A DNA stretch of 64,000 nucleotides from JAYVSZ01 sp043774925 (GCA_043774925.1 JAYVSZ010000003.1:32477-96476), one strand, 5' to 3'. Positions 9,281 to 19,149 are shown, counted from the stretch's first letter. Notes: generated from the letters alone by a model not told the origin. A program made the numbers and translations.

Positions 9281-10671
9281 AACATAAAGTTAAAAACATA
9301 CACTTTGTGGGCATCGGTGGCGCGGGCATGAGCGGCATTGCCGAAGTGTTGATTAACTTGGGCTTTGCGATTTCAGGCTCGGATTTAGCCAGCAACGCAA
9401 CCACCAAAAGGTTGGTGAGTTTTGGCGCAATCGTGCATCAGGGCCACGCTACCGCTAATTTGGGCAAGGCAGATGTGGTCGTGGTTTCTAGCGCGGTGAA
9501 TGAGCAAAATCCAGAAGTCATCGCCGCACGCGCGCACAACATTCCCGTCATCCCACGCGCGCTCATGTTGGCCGAGCTGATGCGCTTTAAGCAAGGCATT
9601 GCGGTGGCGGGCACGCACGGAAAAACCACGACGACTAGCCTCATCGCCAGCATTTTGGCAGAGGCCGACATGGATCCTACTTATGTCATTGGCGGAAAAC
9701 TAGAATCGGCCAATGCCAACGCCAAGCTCGGCACGGGCGAATATATTGTGGTGGAGGCGGATGAATCGGATGCTTCATTTTTGCATTTAAGCCCGATTTT
9801 GGCGGTGGTCACCAATATCGATCAAGACCACATGGAAACTTACGAACATAGTTTTGACAAACTAAAAAGCGCGTTTGTGGAATTTTTACAGCAGTTGCCG
9901 TTTTGGGGAATGGCCGTGGTGTGTATTGATGACGCAAACATTCGAGAAATTTTGCCGCAAGTGACCAAGCCAGTGATGACTTATGGCTTCTCTGAAGATG
10001 CGCGTATTCGCGCCACTAAGGTGCGCGCCGATAACGGCAAAATGCACTTTACGGTGACGCGCATAAACGGCAAAACGACGACATTTGATGTGACGTTGAA
10101 CTTGCCAGGCAACCATTATGTGCTGAACGCTCTGGCGGCGATTGCCATTGCCAGCGAGCTGAGTGTGCCAGATAAAGCCATTGTTAAAGCCTTGGCGGAG
10201 TTTAAAGGCGTTGGCCGCCGCTTTGAGCGCTATGGCGAAGTGAAAACTAAAAATGAAGGCACATTTACCTTGATTGATGACTACGGACATCATCCTGTCG
10301 AGATGCAAGCCGTTATCGCTGCCGCACGTGCGGCCTTCCCTAGAAGGCGCTTGGTACTTGCCTTCCAGCCGCATCGCTATACAAGAACTAGAGACTGTTT
10401 TGAGGATTTTGTGCGCGTGCTTTCCAGCGCAGATGCAGTTTTGCTGACAGAAGTGTATTCCGCAGGCGAAGCGTCGATAGTGGCAGCAGATACGCGCACG
10501 TTGATTCGCGCGATTCGCGTGTTAGACAAAGTGGAGCCGATTTTTGTAGAAACCACGGATGAATTACCTGAAGCGATTTTAAATATTGCGCAGGCGAACG
10601 ATGTGGTGATTGTAATGGGGGCAGGGTCAATTGGACAGGTAGCACATAAGACAAGAGAGTTAACAGAATGA
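9277..10671 (+). CDS. murC: UDP-MurNAc: L-alanine ligase MurC
   Basis: First amino-acid ligase of the peptidoglycan stem peptide. ATG 9277 overlaps the murG stop as ATGA and gives 464 residues; an upstream TTG in frame has no better support. The UDP-binding GIGGAGMSG loop is near the N-terminus, and the ATP loop GTHGKTT is at residues 112-118. The DDYGHHP motif and the FQPHRYTRT segment are typical of MurC. It is followed by murB with another 4-base overlap. Confidence 0.97.
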   Translation: MKHKVKNIHFVGIGGAGMSGIAEVLINLGFAISGSDLASNATTKRLVSFGAIVHQGHATANLGKADVVVVSSAVNEQNPEVIAARAHNIPVIPRALMLAELMRFKQGIAVAGTHGKTTTTSLIASILAEADMDPTYVIGGKLESANANAKLGTGEYIVVEADESDASFLHLSPILAVVTNIDQDHMETYEHSFDKLKSAFVEFLQQLPFWGMAVVCIDDANIREILPQVTKPVMTYGFSEDARIRATKVRADNGKMHFTVTRINGKTTTFDVTLNLPGNHYVLNALAAIAIASELSVPDKAIVKALAEFKGVGRRFERYGEVKTKNEGTFTLIDDYGHHPVEMQAVIAAARAAFPRRRLVLAFQPHRYTRTRDCFEDFVRVLSSADAVLLTEVYSAGEASIVAADTRTLIRAIRVLDKVEPIFVETTDELPEAILNIAQANDVVIVMGAGSIGQVAHKTRELTE

Positions 10672-11558
10672 CTAATATGGAAGTGACAAATTCAAAATTA
10701 CTCAAAAACGAACCGATGGCGCGCTACACCAGTTGGCGCGTGGGTGGGCGTGCGGATCGCGTGTTTACCCCAGCTAATTTAGCTGATTTGGCCACGTTTT
10801 TGAAAAGCCTAGATCACGCAGAGCCTGTTTACTTTATTGGCTTAGGCAGTAATTTGCTGGTGCGCGATGGCGGCGTGCGCGGCTCAGTCATCGTGATGCA
10901 TCAAGCCTTGGGCGATTTACGCATGGATGGCCAATATATTTATGCCGAGGCGGGTGTGACTTGCGGAAAATTGGCGCGATTTAGCGCAGCCAACAGTAAA
11001 GCTGGTGCAGAATTTATGGCGGGCATTCCTGGCACAGTGGGCGGCGCGCTTTCCATGAACGCAGGCTGCTACGGCAGCGTTGCTTGGAATATCGTACACC
11101 AAGCATTGACGATTGATCGCAGCGGCAACACGCATGTACGCAACCAATCGGAATTTATCGCCAGCTATCGCCACGTTGAAATGCCGATGCCAGACGAGTG
11201 GTTTTTAGGTGCGTGGTTTAAGTTGCAAGTAGGCAGCCCAGAAGAATCTAATAGAAAAATCAAAGACCTATTGGCAACGCGACTGGCTAGCCAGCCGCTT
11301 AACTTGCCGAGCGCAGGTTCTACTTTTAGAAACCCACCAGGAGATTTTGCCGCGCGATTGATTGAAGAAAGTGATTTAAAAGGCTACCAAATTGGCGGCG
11401 CACAAGTTTCGCCAAAACATGCCAATTTTATTGTAAACGTGGGCGATGCGACTGCGCTGGATATTGAATTGCTGATTCGGCACATGAAAGACACGGTACT
11501 GGCAAAACAAAATGTGGCGTTGCAACAGGAAGTAAGGGTCATTGGCGAGTATGCGTAA
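10668..11558 (+). CDS. murB: UDP-N-acetylenolpyruvoylglucosamine reductase MurB
   Basis: FAD enzyme that reduces enolpyruvyl-UDP-GlcNAc to UDP-MurNAc with NADPH. At 296 residues it is the shorter type II form. It shows the FAD-binding GLGSNLLVRDGGVRG and GIPGTVGGALSMNAG stretches and the SAGSTFRNP motif, in which Ser218 is the expected general acid. The start overlaps murC. The gene is followed by a 143-base gap, the largest break inside the dcw cluster, which holds a 71-base repeat. Confidence 0.96.
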   Translation: MTNMEVTNSKLLKNEPMARYTSWRVGGRADRVFTPANLADLATFLKSLDHAEPVYFIGLGSNLLVRDGGVRGSVIVMHQALGDLRMDGQYIYAEAGVTCGKLARFSAANSKAGAEFMAGIPGTVGGALSMNAGCYGSVAWNIVHQALTIDRSGNTHVRNQSEFIASYRHVEMPMPDEWFLGAWFKLQVGSPEESNRKIKDLLATRLASQPLNLPSAGSTFRNPPGDFAARLIEESDLKGYQIGGAQVSPKHANFIVNVGDATALDIELLIRHMKDTVLAKQNVALQQEVRVIGEYA

Positions 11559-11583
11559 AAATAAAACCTTTGGGCGCATTGCT

Positions 11584-11654
11584 GCGTTGCGCGGTGCTCG
11601 AAATCCTCATGTACTCAACTGTACATTCCGGTTTCTGCGCGCCGTGCGCCTTGC
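11584..11654. repeat. 71-bp intergenic repeat, copy A (murB-ddl gap)
   Basis: Matches positions 51137-51207 at roughly nine of ten bases over 71 bases, without gaps. It contains a hyphenated palindrome around GTAC...GTAC (CATGTAC/GTACATT) and GC-rich outer parts of the GCGCGGTGC/GCGCCGTGCGC type, so it could fold when transcribed. It fills half of the gap between murB and ddl and may act as a structured spacer or processing site. Confidence 0.75.
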
Positions 11655-11701
11655 ACTGCATCCCACAGATTTAATTTTTGAAAGATTTATTGGAATAAGT
11701 C

Positions 11702-12634
11702 ATGCGTAAATTTGGAAAAGTAGCCGTGCTGTTCGGCGGCAAATCGGGCGAGCGCGAAGTGTCGCTAAATAGCGGCGGCGCGGTGCTGGCTGCGCTTAAA
11801 AAGCAAGGTGTGGATGCGCATGCATTTGACCCTGCACATCAAGAACTGAGCGAATTAAAGGCCTATGACCGCGCGTTTATTGCGCTGCATGGCCGCTTTG
11901 GTGAGGACGGCACGATTCAAGGCGCGCTGGATTTAATGGAAATTCCATACACAGGCAGCGGTGTGATGGCTTCTAGTGTGGGCATGGATAAATGGCGCAC
12001 CAAATTACTTTGGCGCGCGACTGGCGTGGTAACGCCAGACTTTGAGCTGGTCAACGCGCAAAGTGACTTTGCGGCGATTGAAAAGAAGCTCGGTTTGCCC
12101 TTGTTTGTGAAGCCAGCGAATGAAGGTTCGAGCATTGGCATTACAAAAGTGAAAAATGCAGGTTGCCTGCAAGCCGCATATCTATTGGCTGCCAAGGCAG
12201 ATCCTTTGGTGATTGCAGAGAAGTTTGTGGGCGGTGGTGAATACACCGTAGGTATATTAGAAGATAAACAAAGTGGACTTAGTGCGCTACCGATTGTACG
12301 GATAGTTCCAAAAAATGAATTTTACGATTACGAGGCAAAATACCTGCGTAACGATACCGAATACTTGTGCCCGTGCGGCTTAAGCGCGGCGAAGGAAGCG
12401 CAGATTCAAGCAGAAGCGCTGCAAGCCTTTCGTGCTGTGGGTTGCAATGGTTGGGGGCGTGTGGATTTTCTGATGGATGAAGCTGGCAATCATTACTTTT
12501 TGGAGTTGAACACTAGCCCCGGTATGACCGACCACAGTTTGGTACCAATGGCGGCAAAAGCTGCGGGCATAAGCTTTGACGAGTTGGTGATAAAGATTTT
12601 GAGCATGACTTTGGGTAAAGAACATGTGGGATAA
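11702..12634 (+). CDS. ddl: D-alanine-D-alanine ligase
   Basis: ATP-grasp enzyme that makes the D-Ala-D-Ala dipeptide used by MurF. The 310-residue protein matches the DdlB type found in dcw clusters. The N-terminal GGKSGEREVSL motif, the EGSSIGITK loop and the C-terminal LELNTSPGMTDHSLVP stretch (Mg/ATP and D-Ala site) are all present. The first ATG after the intergenic repeat was taken. Its last 11 bases overlap ftsQ. Confidence 0.96.
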   Translation: MRKFGKVAVLFGGKSGEREVSLNSGGAVLAALKKQGVDAHAFDPAHQELSELKAYDRAFIALHGRFGEDGTIQGALDLMEIPYTGSGVMASSVGMDKWRTKLLWRATGVVTPDFELVNAQSDFAAIEKKLGLPLFVKPANEGSSIGITKVKNAGCLQAAYLLAAKADPLVIAEKFVGGGEYTVGILEDKQSGLSALPIVRIVPKNEFYDYEAKYLRNDTEYLCPCGLSAAKEAQIQAEALQAFRAVGCNGWGRVDFLMDEAGNHYFLELNTSPGMTDHSLVPMAAKAAGISFDELVIKILSMTLGKEHVG

Positions 12635-13421
12635 ACCTAGGCTTTTGAACTGGATTGCGAATCTGCTCTACGCGCTGTTCGTGGTGCTATTGCTGTACGC
12701 ATTGTTGTTTATTGTGGTGCATTTGCCCATTTTCCCGCTGCGCGAAGTGAAGGTAGAAGGTCAATTGGCGCATGTGAACCGCGAGCAAGTGAAACTGATT
12801 GTGGCAAAACATTTGAAAGGTAATTTTTTTACCTTGGATTTGGAGCATGCGCGTGACGCATTTGAAAAACTACCATGGGCGCGCAACGTCAGCGTGCGCC
12901 GCCGCTGGCCGGATACGCTGAGCGTGGTGATTGAAGAACATCAAGCATTGGCGCGTTGGGGCAATATCGCGCTAGTAAACACGCATGGTGAGCTGTTTCA
13001 TGCGGCTTCTGATGCGGAGTTGCCCGTGTTTTATGGTCCAGGTGATGGTGTGCTGGAGGTGACGAATAGCTATGCAAATTACAGCAAAATTTTGAATCAG
13101 GCAGATATAAAAATCGCGCAAGTGACACTTTCGCCGCGCCGTGCTTGGGAAATTAAAACAGATAAAGACATGTTAATTGCGCTTGGTCGTGTGGATATGG
13201 ATGCGCGCTTGAATAAATTTACAGCGGCTTATCAATCCACGCTTGGCCAGTTGAATGCCAGCATAAAATACGCGGATTTGCGCTATCCAAATGGCTTTGC
13301 AGTGCGTAAGCCAGCGGAGTTGATGCTAAAAGAGGCCACACAAAAAACACCAACAGTCGCACCAGATAAGGCGGCTAAACCTGATTTAAATAAACCAGCA
13401 TTAAAGAAAGCGCAAGCATGA
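12624..13421 (+). CDS. ftsQ: Cell division protein FtsQ
   Basis: Bitopic inner-membrane protein that links early and late divisome components (FtsL/FtsB partner). The 265-residue protein has a short cytoplasmic tail, one membrane span at about residues 10-33, a POTRA domain starting at the LREVKVEGQL segment, and the FtsQ beta domain. A lysine/proline/alanine-rich tail of about 30 residues ends the protein and looks unstructured. It overlaps ddl by 11 bases and is 12 bases before ftsA. Confidence 0.95.
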   Translation: MWDKPRLLNWIANLLYALFVVLLLYALLFIVVHLPIFPLREVKVEGQLAHVNREQVKLIVAKHLKGNFFTLDLEHARDAFEKLPWARNVSVRRRWPDTLSVVIEEHQALARWGNIALVNTHGELFHAASDAELPVFYGPGDGVLEVTNSYANYSKILNQADIKIAQVTLSPRRAWEIKTDKDMLIALGRVDMDARLNKFTAAYQSTLGQLNASIKYADLRYPNGFAVRKPAELMLKEATQKTPTVAPDKAAKPDLNKPALKKAQA

Positions 13422-13433
13422 AAAAGGGAGTAA

Positions 13434-14675
13434 ATGATGAGTAAAGTGCGTGAAGATAAAAACCTAATTGTCGGGTTAGATATCGGCACATCCAAAATTG
13501 TGACCATCGTGGCGGAGCTACTGCCAGAAGGCACGGTGAAGGTGATTGGGCTTGGGCAGCATGTTTCACGCGGCCTTAAAAAAGGCGTGGTGGTGAATAT
13601 CGACTCCACCATGCAAGCCATTCAGCGCTCGATTGAAGAGGCCGAGCTGATGGCCGATTGCAAAATTAAAACGGTATTTACTGGCATTGCAGGTAGTCAT
13701 GTAAAAAGTCTAAATTCGCACGGTATGGTGAAAATTAAAGACGCTGAAGTTTCGCAAATGGACGTGGATCGCGTGGTGGAAACCGCCCGTGCAATCGCGT
13801 TGCCAGCGGATCAGCAGATTCTGCATATCTTGACGCAAGAATTCATTATCGACGGGCAAGACGACGTGCGTGAGCCACTCGGCATGAGCGGCATGAAGCT
13901 AGAAGTGAAAGTGCACATTGTCACTGGCGCTGTGGCTGCTGCGCAAAATATCGTGAAATGCATCAAACGCTGCGGCTTAGAAGTAAGTGATCTCATTTTG
14001 CAGCCACTTGCATCCAGCACCGCTGTGCTTACCGAAGATGAAAAAGAGCTTGGTGTTTGCTTGGTCGATATTGGCGGCGGCACGACAGACATTGCAGTAT
14101 TCAAAAATGGCGCTATACGTCATACCGCTGTGATAGCGATTGCGGGCGACCAAATGACCAACGATATCGCCGTGGCTTTCCGCACGCCTACGCAATCGGC
14201 CGAAGATATTAAAGTGAAATATGGCTTCGCCTTGCGCCAGTTGGCTGATGCGCGTGAGGTCGTCGAAGTGCCAGGCGTGGATGGCCGTGAGGCGCGCCAG
14301 CTCTCCGTGCAGACGCTGGCAGAGGTGATTGAGCCGCGTGTGGTCGAGCTTTATGAGTTGGTGTTACAAGAGCTGCGCCGTAGCGGCATGGAAGAAATGA
14401 TTGCCTCTGGCATTGTGATTACAGGCGGCTCCGCGATGATGCGCGGCATGATGGAGTTGGGCGAAGAAATTTTCCACATGCCAGTGCGTTTAGGCATGCC
14501 GCGCTATGTGGGTGGATTATCTGAAGTAGTCAGCAATCCGCGCTACGCCACGGCGGTGGGCTTGGTGTTGATGGGCAAACAGCAGTTGGAGCGCCAACTA
14601 AGCGGGCAGATGGAAATGAATTCAGTGACAAGGGTTTTAGACAAGATGAAAGCTTGGTTTCAGGGCAATTTTTAA
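13434..14675 (+). CDS. ftsA: Cell division protein FtsA
   Basis: Actin-like ATPase that tethers FtsZ to the membrane and recruits later division proteins. The 413-residue sequence shows the phosphate-1 loop GLDIGTSKIV, the DIGGGTTDIAVF phosphate-2 loop and a C-terminal amphipathic peptide (MKAWFQGNF) that would insert in the membrane. Two ATG codons are adjacent at 13434 and 13437; a GGGAG ribosome-binding site sits just upstream and fits either. Confidence 0.97.
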   Translation: MMSKVREDKNLIVGLDIGTSKIVTIVAELLPEGTVKVIGLGQHVSRGLKKGVVVNIDSTMQAIQRSIEEAELMADCKIKTVFTGIAGSHVKSLNSHGMVKIKDAEVSQMDVDRVVETARAIALPADQQILHILTQEFIIDGQDDVREPLGMSGMKLEVKVHIVTGAVAAAQNIVKCIKRCGLEVSDLILQPLASSTAVLTEDEKELGVCLVDIGGGTTDIAVFKNGAIRHTAVIAIAGDQMTNDIAVAFRTPTQSAEDIKVKYGFALRQLADAREVVEVPGVDGREARQLSVQTLAEVIEPRVVELYELVLQELRRSGMEEMIASGIVITGGSAMMRGMMELGEEIFHMPVRLGMPRYVGGLSEVVSNPRYATAVGLVLMGKQQLERQLSGQMEMNSVTRVLDKMKAWFQGNF

Positions 14676-14721
14676 GCAGTTGTTTAGAAGTAGAAATAGG
14701 GCAGAACTTACTTGCGGCATT

Positions 14722-14737
14722 ACTTGCGTAAGCAAGT
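14722..14737 (+). promoter_or_regulatory. Small hairpin in the ftsA-ftsZ leader
   Basis: ACTTGC-GTAA-GCAAGT forms a six-base-pair hairpin with a GTAA loop, 30 bases before the ftsZ start. A second upstream ACTTGC (14710-14715) offers an alternative pairing with the same downstream arm. The strong AAGGAGA ribosome-binding site lies outside it. Any regulatory effect on ftsZ is inference. Confidence 0.3.
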
Positions 14738-14767
14738 TCAAATTTTAAGGCAAAAGGAGATTTTAAG

Positions 14768-15937
14768 ATGTTTGAAATTATGGAAAGAGATTCACAAGAG
14801 GCAGTAATTAAGGTGATTGGCGTGGGTGGCTGCGGTGGCAACGCAGTTGAGCACATGATTAGTAAAAACGTAAGTGGCGTAGATTTTATTTGCGCCAATA
14901 CCGATGTGCAGGCGCTGAAAAAGAGCTCTGCACCGACCACTTTACAAATTGGCATGGATATTACCAAAGGTTTGGGCGCAGGCGCACGGCCAGAAGTGGG
15001 CCGCGAATCTGCGCTTGAGGACCGCGATCGCATTGCGGAAATGATTGAAGGCGCAGATATGCTGTTTATCACCGCGGGTATGGGCGGCGGTACAGGCACT
15101 GGTGCGGCACCAATTATTGCCGAAGTGGCAAAAGAAATGGGCATTTTGACGGTGGCAGTGGTCACAAAACCATTTGCATTTGAAGGCAAACGCACCAAAG
15201 TGGCGGCCGATGGCTTGGAAGAGCTTTCGCAGCACGTGGATTCGCTGATTGTGATTCCAAATGAGAAGTTGATGGAAGTGTTGGGCGAAGATGTGCCTTT
15301 CCTCGAGGCATTCCGCGCTGCGAACGATGTGCTGCATAACGCTGTCTCAGGGATTGCAGAGATTATTAATTGCCCAGGCTTGGTTAACGTGGATTTTGCC
15401 GATGTGCGCACGGTGATGAGTGAAATGGGCATGGCGATGATGGGCTCTGCCGAGGCAAGCGGCTTGAATCGCGCAGTGATTGCGGCCGAGCAAGCAGTAG
15501 CGAGCCCGTTGCTAGAAGATGTGAATTTGGCCAATGCGCGTGGTATTTTGGTGAACATTACGGCAAGTTCAAGTTTCAAAATGAAAGAGTATTACGATGT
15601 GATGAACACCATTAAAGCCTTTTCTGCAGAAGATGCAACGGTCATTGTGGGTAATGTAATGGACGAAGCGATGGGTGACAAATTGCGTGTGACCATGGTA
15701 GCAACTGGCCTCAATGGTGCGATTGCGAAGCGTGCTGCGAAACCAGAGTTGCGCATGATGACCACATTGCGCACCGGTACAGACAATATGCCGATGTTTG
15801 TAGAGCAAGACATGCAGCAAGACGATACGCCAGCGGTGTTTAGCCAAAACAATCGCCGTGCGCAGGTCGAAGCAATGAAAATGTCGGGTGTTGAGGAATA
15901 TGACATCCCCGCATTTTTGCGCAAACAAGCAGATTAA
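14768..15937 (+). CDS. ftsZ: Cell division GTPase FtsZ
   Basis: Tubulin-like GTPase that forms the Z ring. The 389-residue product has the tubulin signature GGGTGTGAAP, the N-terminal GVGGCGGNAVEHM nucleotide loop and the conserved C-terminal peptide EYDIPAFLRKQAD, which binds FtsA and, when present, SlmA (slmA is encoded at 21343). The linker is short. It has a strong AAGGAGA ribosome-binding site at 14754 and a 92-base leader, so it may be expressed above the level of the upstream dcw genes. Confidence 0.98.
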   Translation: MFEIMERDSQEAVIKVIGVGGCGGNAVEHMISKNVSGVDFICANTDVQALKKSSAPTTLQIGMDITKGLGAGARPEVGRESALEDRDRIAEMIEGADMLFITAGMGGGTGTGAAPIIAEVAKEMGILTVAVVTKPFAFEGKRTKVAADGLEELSQHVDSLIVIPNEKLMEVLGEDVPFLEAFRAANDVLHNAVSGIAEIINCPGLVNVDFADVRTVMSEMGMAMMGSAEASGLNRAVIAAEQAVASPLLEDVNLANARGILVNITASSSFKMKEYYDVMNTIKAFSAEDATVIVGNVMDEAMGDKLRVTMVATGLNGAIAKRAAKPELRMMTTLRTGTDNMPMFVEQDMQQDDTPAVFSQNNRRAQVEAMKMSGVEEYDIPAFLRKQAD

Positions 15938-16020
15938 GGCTTGTTTGCAGTAAAAAGCTGTAAAATACGGTCATATTGTTGGCTGTAAAAAAGTGGGAAT
16001 TAAGTGCTGGGTTTATATAA

Positions 16021-16959
16021 ATGCTAAAGCAAAGAACCTTAAAAAAGGTGGTGAGTGCGACTGGCGTTGGTTTGCATAATGGGGAAAAGGTCACATTGAC
16101 TTTGCGCCCAGCTGCGATTGACGCTGGCATTGTGTTCAAGCGGTCCGATTTGCCCGGAACGCCAGAAATACAAGCAACACCGTCTGCAGTGAAAGATACG
16201 CGCATGTGCTCTGCCCTAGAGCAAAATGGTGCGCGTGTGGCGACTGTGGAGCACTTAATGTCCGCGCTGGCTGGTTTGGGCGTGGACAACATCATTGTCG
16301 AGGTTTCGGCTTCCGAAATCCCGATTATGGATGGCAGTTCTGGACCATTTATTTTTTTGCTGCAATCTGCGGGAATCGTAGAGCAAAATGCAGCAAAAAA
16401 ATTCATTAAAATCAAAAAGCTAGTGGAAGTTAAAGATGGCGATAAATGGGTACGTTTTGAGCCATACCATGGCTTCAAAATGGATTTCACCATCGATTTT
16501 GCGCATCCTGTGTTCGAAAATTCAGGTCAAAATGTCAAAATCGACTTCAAAGATAATAATTATATTAAAGAAATCAGCCGCGCTAGAACTTTTGGCTTTA
16601 TGCACGAGGTGGAATACCTGCGCGCCAATGGCTTAGCGCGTGGTGGCAGTTTAGATAACGCCATTGTGCTGGATGAATTTCGCATTTTAAACACTGATGG
16701 TTTGCGCTACGAGGACGAATTTGCCAAGCACAAGGTTTTGGACGCGATTGGCGATTTATACATGCTCGGTCACCCCTTGCTAGGCGCGTTTACCGCATAT
16801 AAATCTGGCCACGGCCTTAACAACCAATTACTACGTGCCTTGCAGGCCGATGCCAGTGCCTGGGAGTTTGCCACTTTTGAAAATTTGCAAGAAGCGCCAG
16901 CAGGTTTTCAAGAACAAACTGCGCATTTCACACCCAAGCTCATGCCACACTTCAGCTAG
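16021..16959 (+). CDS. lpxC: UDP-3-O-acyl-GlcNAc deacetylase LpxC
   Basis: Zinc enzyme for the committed step of lipid A synthesis. The 312-residue sequence has the zinc and catalytic motifs HLMSALAGLGVDN, the DGSSGPF segment, KHKVLDAIGDLYMLGHPL with the second zinc-binding His and Asp, and SGHGLNNQ. Start ATG 16021 follows the dcw cluster after an 83-base gap. The ftsZ-lpxC order is common in proteobacteria; the usual betaproteobacterial followers (DUF721, M23, secA) are here displaced to 39075-43341. Confidence 0.97.
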   Translation: MLKQRTLKKVVSATGVGLHNGEKVTLTLRPAAIDAGIVFKRSDLPGTPEIQATPSAVKDTRMCSALEQNGARVATVEHLMSALAGLGVDNIIVEVSASEIPIMDGSSGPFIFLLQSAGIVEQNAAKKFIKIKKLVEVKDGDKWVRFEPYHGFKMDFTIDFAHPVFENSGQNVKIDFKDNNYIKEISRARTFGFMHEVEYLRANGLARGGSLDNAIVLDEFRILNTDGLRYEDEFAKHKVLDAIGDLYMLGHPLLGAFTAYKSGHGLNNQLLRALQADASAWEFATFENLQEAPAGFQEQTAHFTPKLMPHFS

Positions 16960-16968
16960 GATGGACTC

Positions 16969-17154
16969 ATGATGCCAGTCGTCCGTTTAATACTCATGTT
17001 GGTGGCCATCGCGGTATTTGTGCTATTTGCAGCCTTTGTGCTTACGCGCAATAAAAAATACTTAGACTACATCAAACAAGTCGTTAAATACGCAGGTTGG
17101 TTGGCGATTGTACTTGGTTTGCTATTTTTAATTTCTCGGGTAATTCGCTTTTAA
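16969..17154 (+). CDS. Small two-helix membrane protein, unknown
   Basis: A 61-residue protein with two hydrophobic helices (about residues 4-25 and 40-58) joined by a short basic loop (TRNKKYLDYIKQ). I do not recognise a named family. It sits 9 bases after lpxC and 9 bases before the lytic transglycosylase gene, so it is probably co-transcribed with them. Two ATG codons (16969 and 16972) are adjacent. Coding status rests on tight operon spacing and clear membrane topology. Confidence 0.7.
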   Translation: MMPVVRLILMLVAIAVFVLFAAFVLTRNKKYLDYIKQVVKYAGWLAIVLGLLFLISRVIRF

Positions 17155-17163
17155 GCGCTAAAA

Positions 17164-19149
17164 ATGATCCATTTTTCTGCATTTCGTCTCGTTTTTGGTT
17201 TACTACTAGCTGCCCTGCTAGCCAATAACCATGCGCTTGCTGCGGCAGGTGATGATGGCTTGTTGCAAGCGCGCGCTGCCTACGACAAGAAAAATGAAAT
17301 CGCGCTGTCGCAATATGTCGACAAGCTGCAAAACCAAAACTATATTCTCGCCCCCTACGCCGATTATTGGCGCATGCTGCTTAATTTAGAAGATGCCGAT
17401 AATAAAACCGTTGTCGATTTTATTAATACCTATAGCGAATACCCTTTTGCCGACAGATTGCGCGGCGAATATCTTAAAAAATTAGGCAAAAAACAAGACT
17501 GGGCAGCCTTCGCAGAAGAATTCACAAATTACCAATCCGAAGATGCTGCAGTGGCTTGTTATGCGGCGGAAGCCAGTGCAGCCAATGGTGATGCCAGCTT
17601 GCTTGAATCTGCGAAGGCGCTATGGATGCAGCCAAAAGAGCAGCCTGCAACCTGCAATAGCTTGTTCAACAGCATGCAAGCCGCCAATATTTTGACGGAG
17701 GACGACATTTGGGCGCGCTTCCGCCTTGCCGCGGCTGAAGGGCGCGTGAGTTTGGCCAAAGCCATTGCAAAACGCAGTCAAAATTTTGAATCGAATCAAT
17801 TCAAGCTGATTGATAAGGCTTACGCGTCGCCTACGCTATTTTTGGGCAAGCGCATGGCATCGTTCAAAACGCGCTTTGGGCGCGAGGTGAATTTGCTCGC
17901 GCTTAACCGCATTGCCAAGACAGATTCGCAACAAGCGCTGGCCGCGTTTAGAGGTGTTGAAACATCAATGCAAGCCGAAGATAAAAGTTTTTTTCATGGC
18001 AGGCTTGCCCTGCAAGCCGCTCTGCGCCTAGAGCCTGAGGCGGTGCAGTGGTTTCAAAAAGCAGATGCAGCTGATCTTAACAAAGAACAAAAAGCTTGGT
18101 ATGCGCGCAGCGCTTTGCGTCAAAAAAATTGGACGACGGTGCTGGCTGCTGTAGAAAAAATGGAGCCAGACCAAGCGGCGGAAGGCGCTTGGCGCTATTG
18201 GAAAGCGCGCGCACTTAAAGCCAAGCAACAAAATTTGGAGGCGAGTGGCTTGTTTGCCAAGCTTTCTACCGAGCGGCATTTTTACGGCTGGCTGGCGCAA
18301 GAAGAGTTAGATGGTTTTATTACGGCAGCGCCAATCAACTACAAAGCGTCGGACGAAGAAGTAGCGCAAATCGCGCAAACATTAGCATTTCAGCGTGTAG
18401 AGGCTTTGCAGCGCGTGGATTTACGTTGGGAGGCGAAATCGGAATGGGTGCTGGCGACCAAGGATTTTGACGATGCACAATTGCTCGCCGCTGCGCAGTT
18501 TGCTGCAAATAAACAATGGCACGATCTTGCCATTATCACCGCCGATAAAACCACCGATATGCACGATTTTGCGCTGCGCTACCCTACGCCATATCGCGAT
18601 TTAATGAAGCCTGCAGCGGGTCAGCAAGGCGTGGATGAAGCTTGGGTGTATGGCATTACGCGGCAAGAAAGCAGATTTATGCACTATGCAAAATCGGGCG
18701 TTGGCGCGGCGGGTTTGATGCAGTTGATGCCTGCCACAGCCAAGTGGGCTGCGCCTCGCGCGGGTATTAGCAATTATAGTAACAGCATGATTCACGATTT
18801 AGATACCAATATTACGCTCGGCACTTATTATTTAAGCCACACGCTCGAGCTGTTTAACGGCCAAGAAGCCATGGCCACCGCTGCGTATAATGCGGGCCCT
18901 AGTCGCGCTAAAAAATGGGCGGCTGATATTCCGCTAGAAGGCGCGATTTATGCAGAAACCATTCCCTTTACCGAGACGCGTAGCTATGTACAAAAAGTGC
19001 TGGCCAATGCGCATTTATATGCGCAACGCTTGGGACTAAAAAGTATTCCATTAAAACAAAGATTAGGCATTGTGCCCAGCAAAAGCGGCTTGAGCGCATC
19101 TACAGACGAAATGAATGCATTGCCTGAGTCTGTTCAGGCGAACGAATGA
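17164..19149 (+). CDS. slt: Soluble lytic murein transglycosylase
   Basis: Periplasmic enzyme that cleaves MurNAc-GlcNAc bonds to give 1,6-anhydro ends during wall turnover. It has an N-terminal signal peptide (cleavage near residue 27, after HALAA), a long alpha-helical superhelical domain (about residues 30-460) and a C-terminal SLT catalytic domain with catalytic Glu502 in the TRQESRF motif, followed by GAAGLMQLMPATA and AYNAGPSR. At 661 residues it matches Slt70-type enzymes. Confidence 0.93.
   Translation: MIHFSAFRLVFGLLLAALLANNHALAAAGDDGLLQARAAYDKKNEIALSQYVDKLQNQNYILAPYADYWRMLLNLEDADNKTVVDFINTYSEYPFADRLRGEYLKKLGKKQDWAAFAEEFTNYQSEDAAVACYAAEASAANGDASLLESAKALWMQPKEQPATCNSLFNSMQAANILTEDDIWARFRLAAAEGRVSLAKAIAKRSQNFESNQFKLIDKAYASPTLFLGKRMASFKTRFGREVNLLALNRIAKTDSQQALAAFRGVETSMQAEDKSFFHGRLALQAALRLEPEAVQWFQKADAADLNKEQKAWYARSALRQKNWTTVLAAVEKMEPDQAAEGAWRYWKARALKAKQQNLEASGLFAKLSTERHFYGWLAQEELDGFITAAPINYKASDEEVAQIAQTLAFQRVEALQRVDLRWEAKSEWVLATKDFDDAQLLAAAQFAANKQWHDLAIITADKTTDMHDFALRYPTPYRDLMKPAAGQQGVDEAWVYGITRQESRFMHYAKSGVGAAGLMQLMPATAKWAAPRAGISNYSNSMIHDLDTNITLGTYYLSHTLELFNGQEAMATAAYNAGPSRAKKWAADIPLEGAIYAETIPFTETRSYVQKVLANAHLYAQRLGLKSIPLKQRLGIVPSKSGLSASTDEMNALPESVQANE

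Noticed and set aside
14530..15579. A 349-codon leftward open frame opposite ftsZ
   Set aside because: It lies over the conserved ftsZ core and its Ser/Ala/Pro-rich translation is typical of antisense frames.
15941..15966. TTGTTT/TAAAAT as an lpxC promoter
   Set aside because: The spacing is only 14 bases and no better pair was found, so I did not list it.
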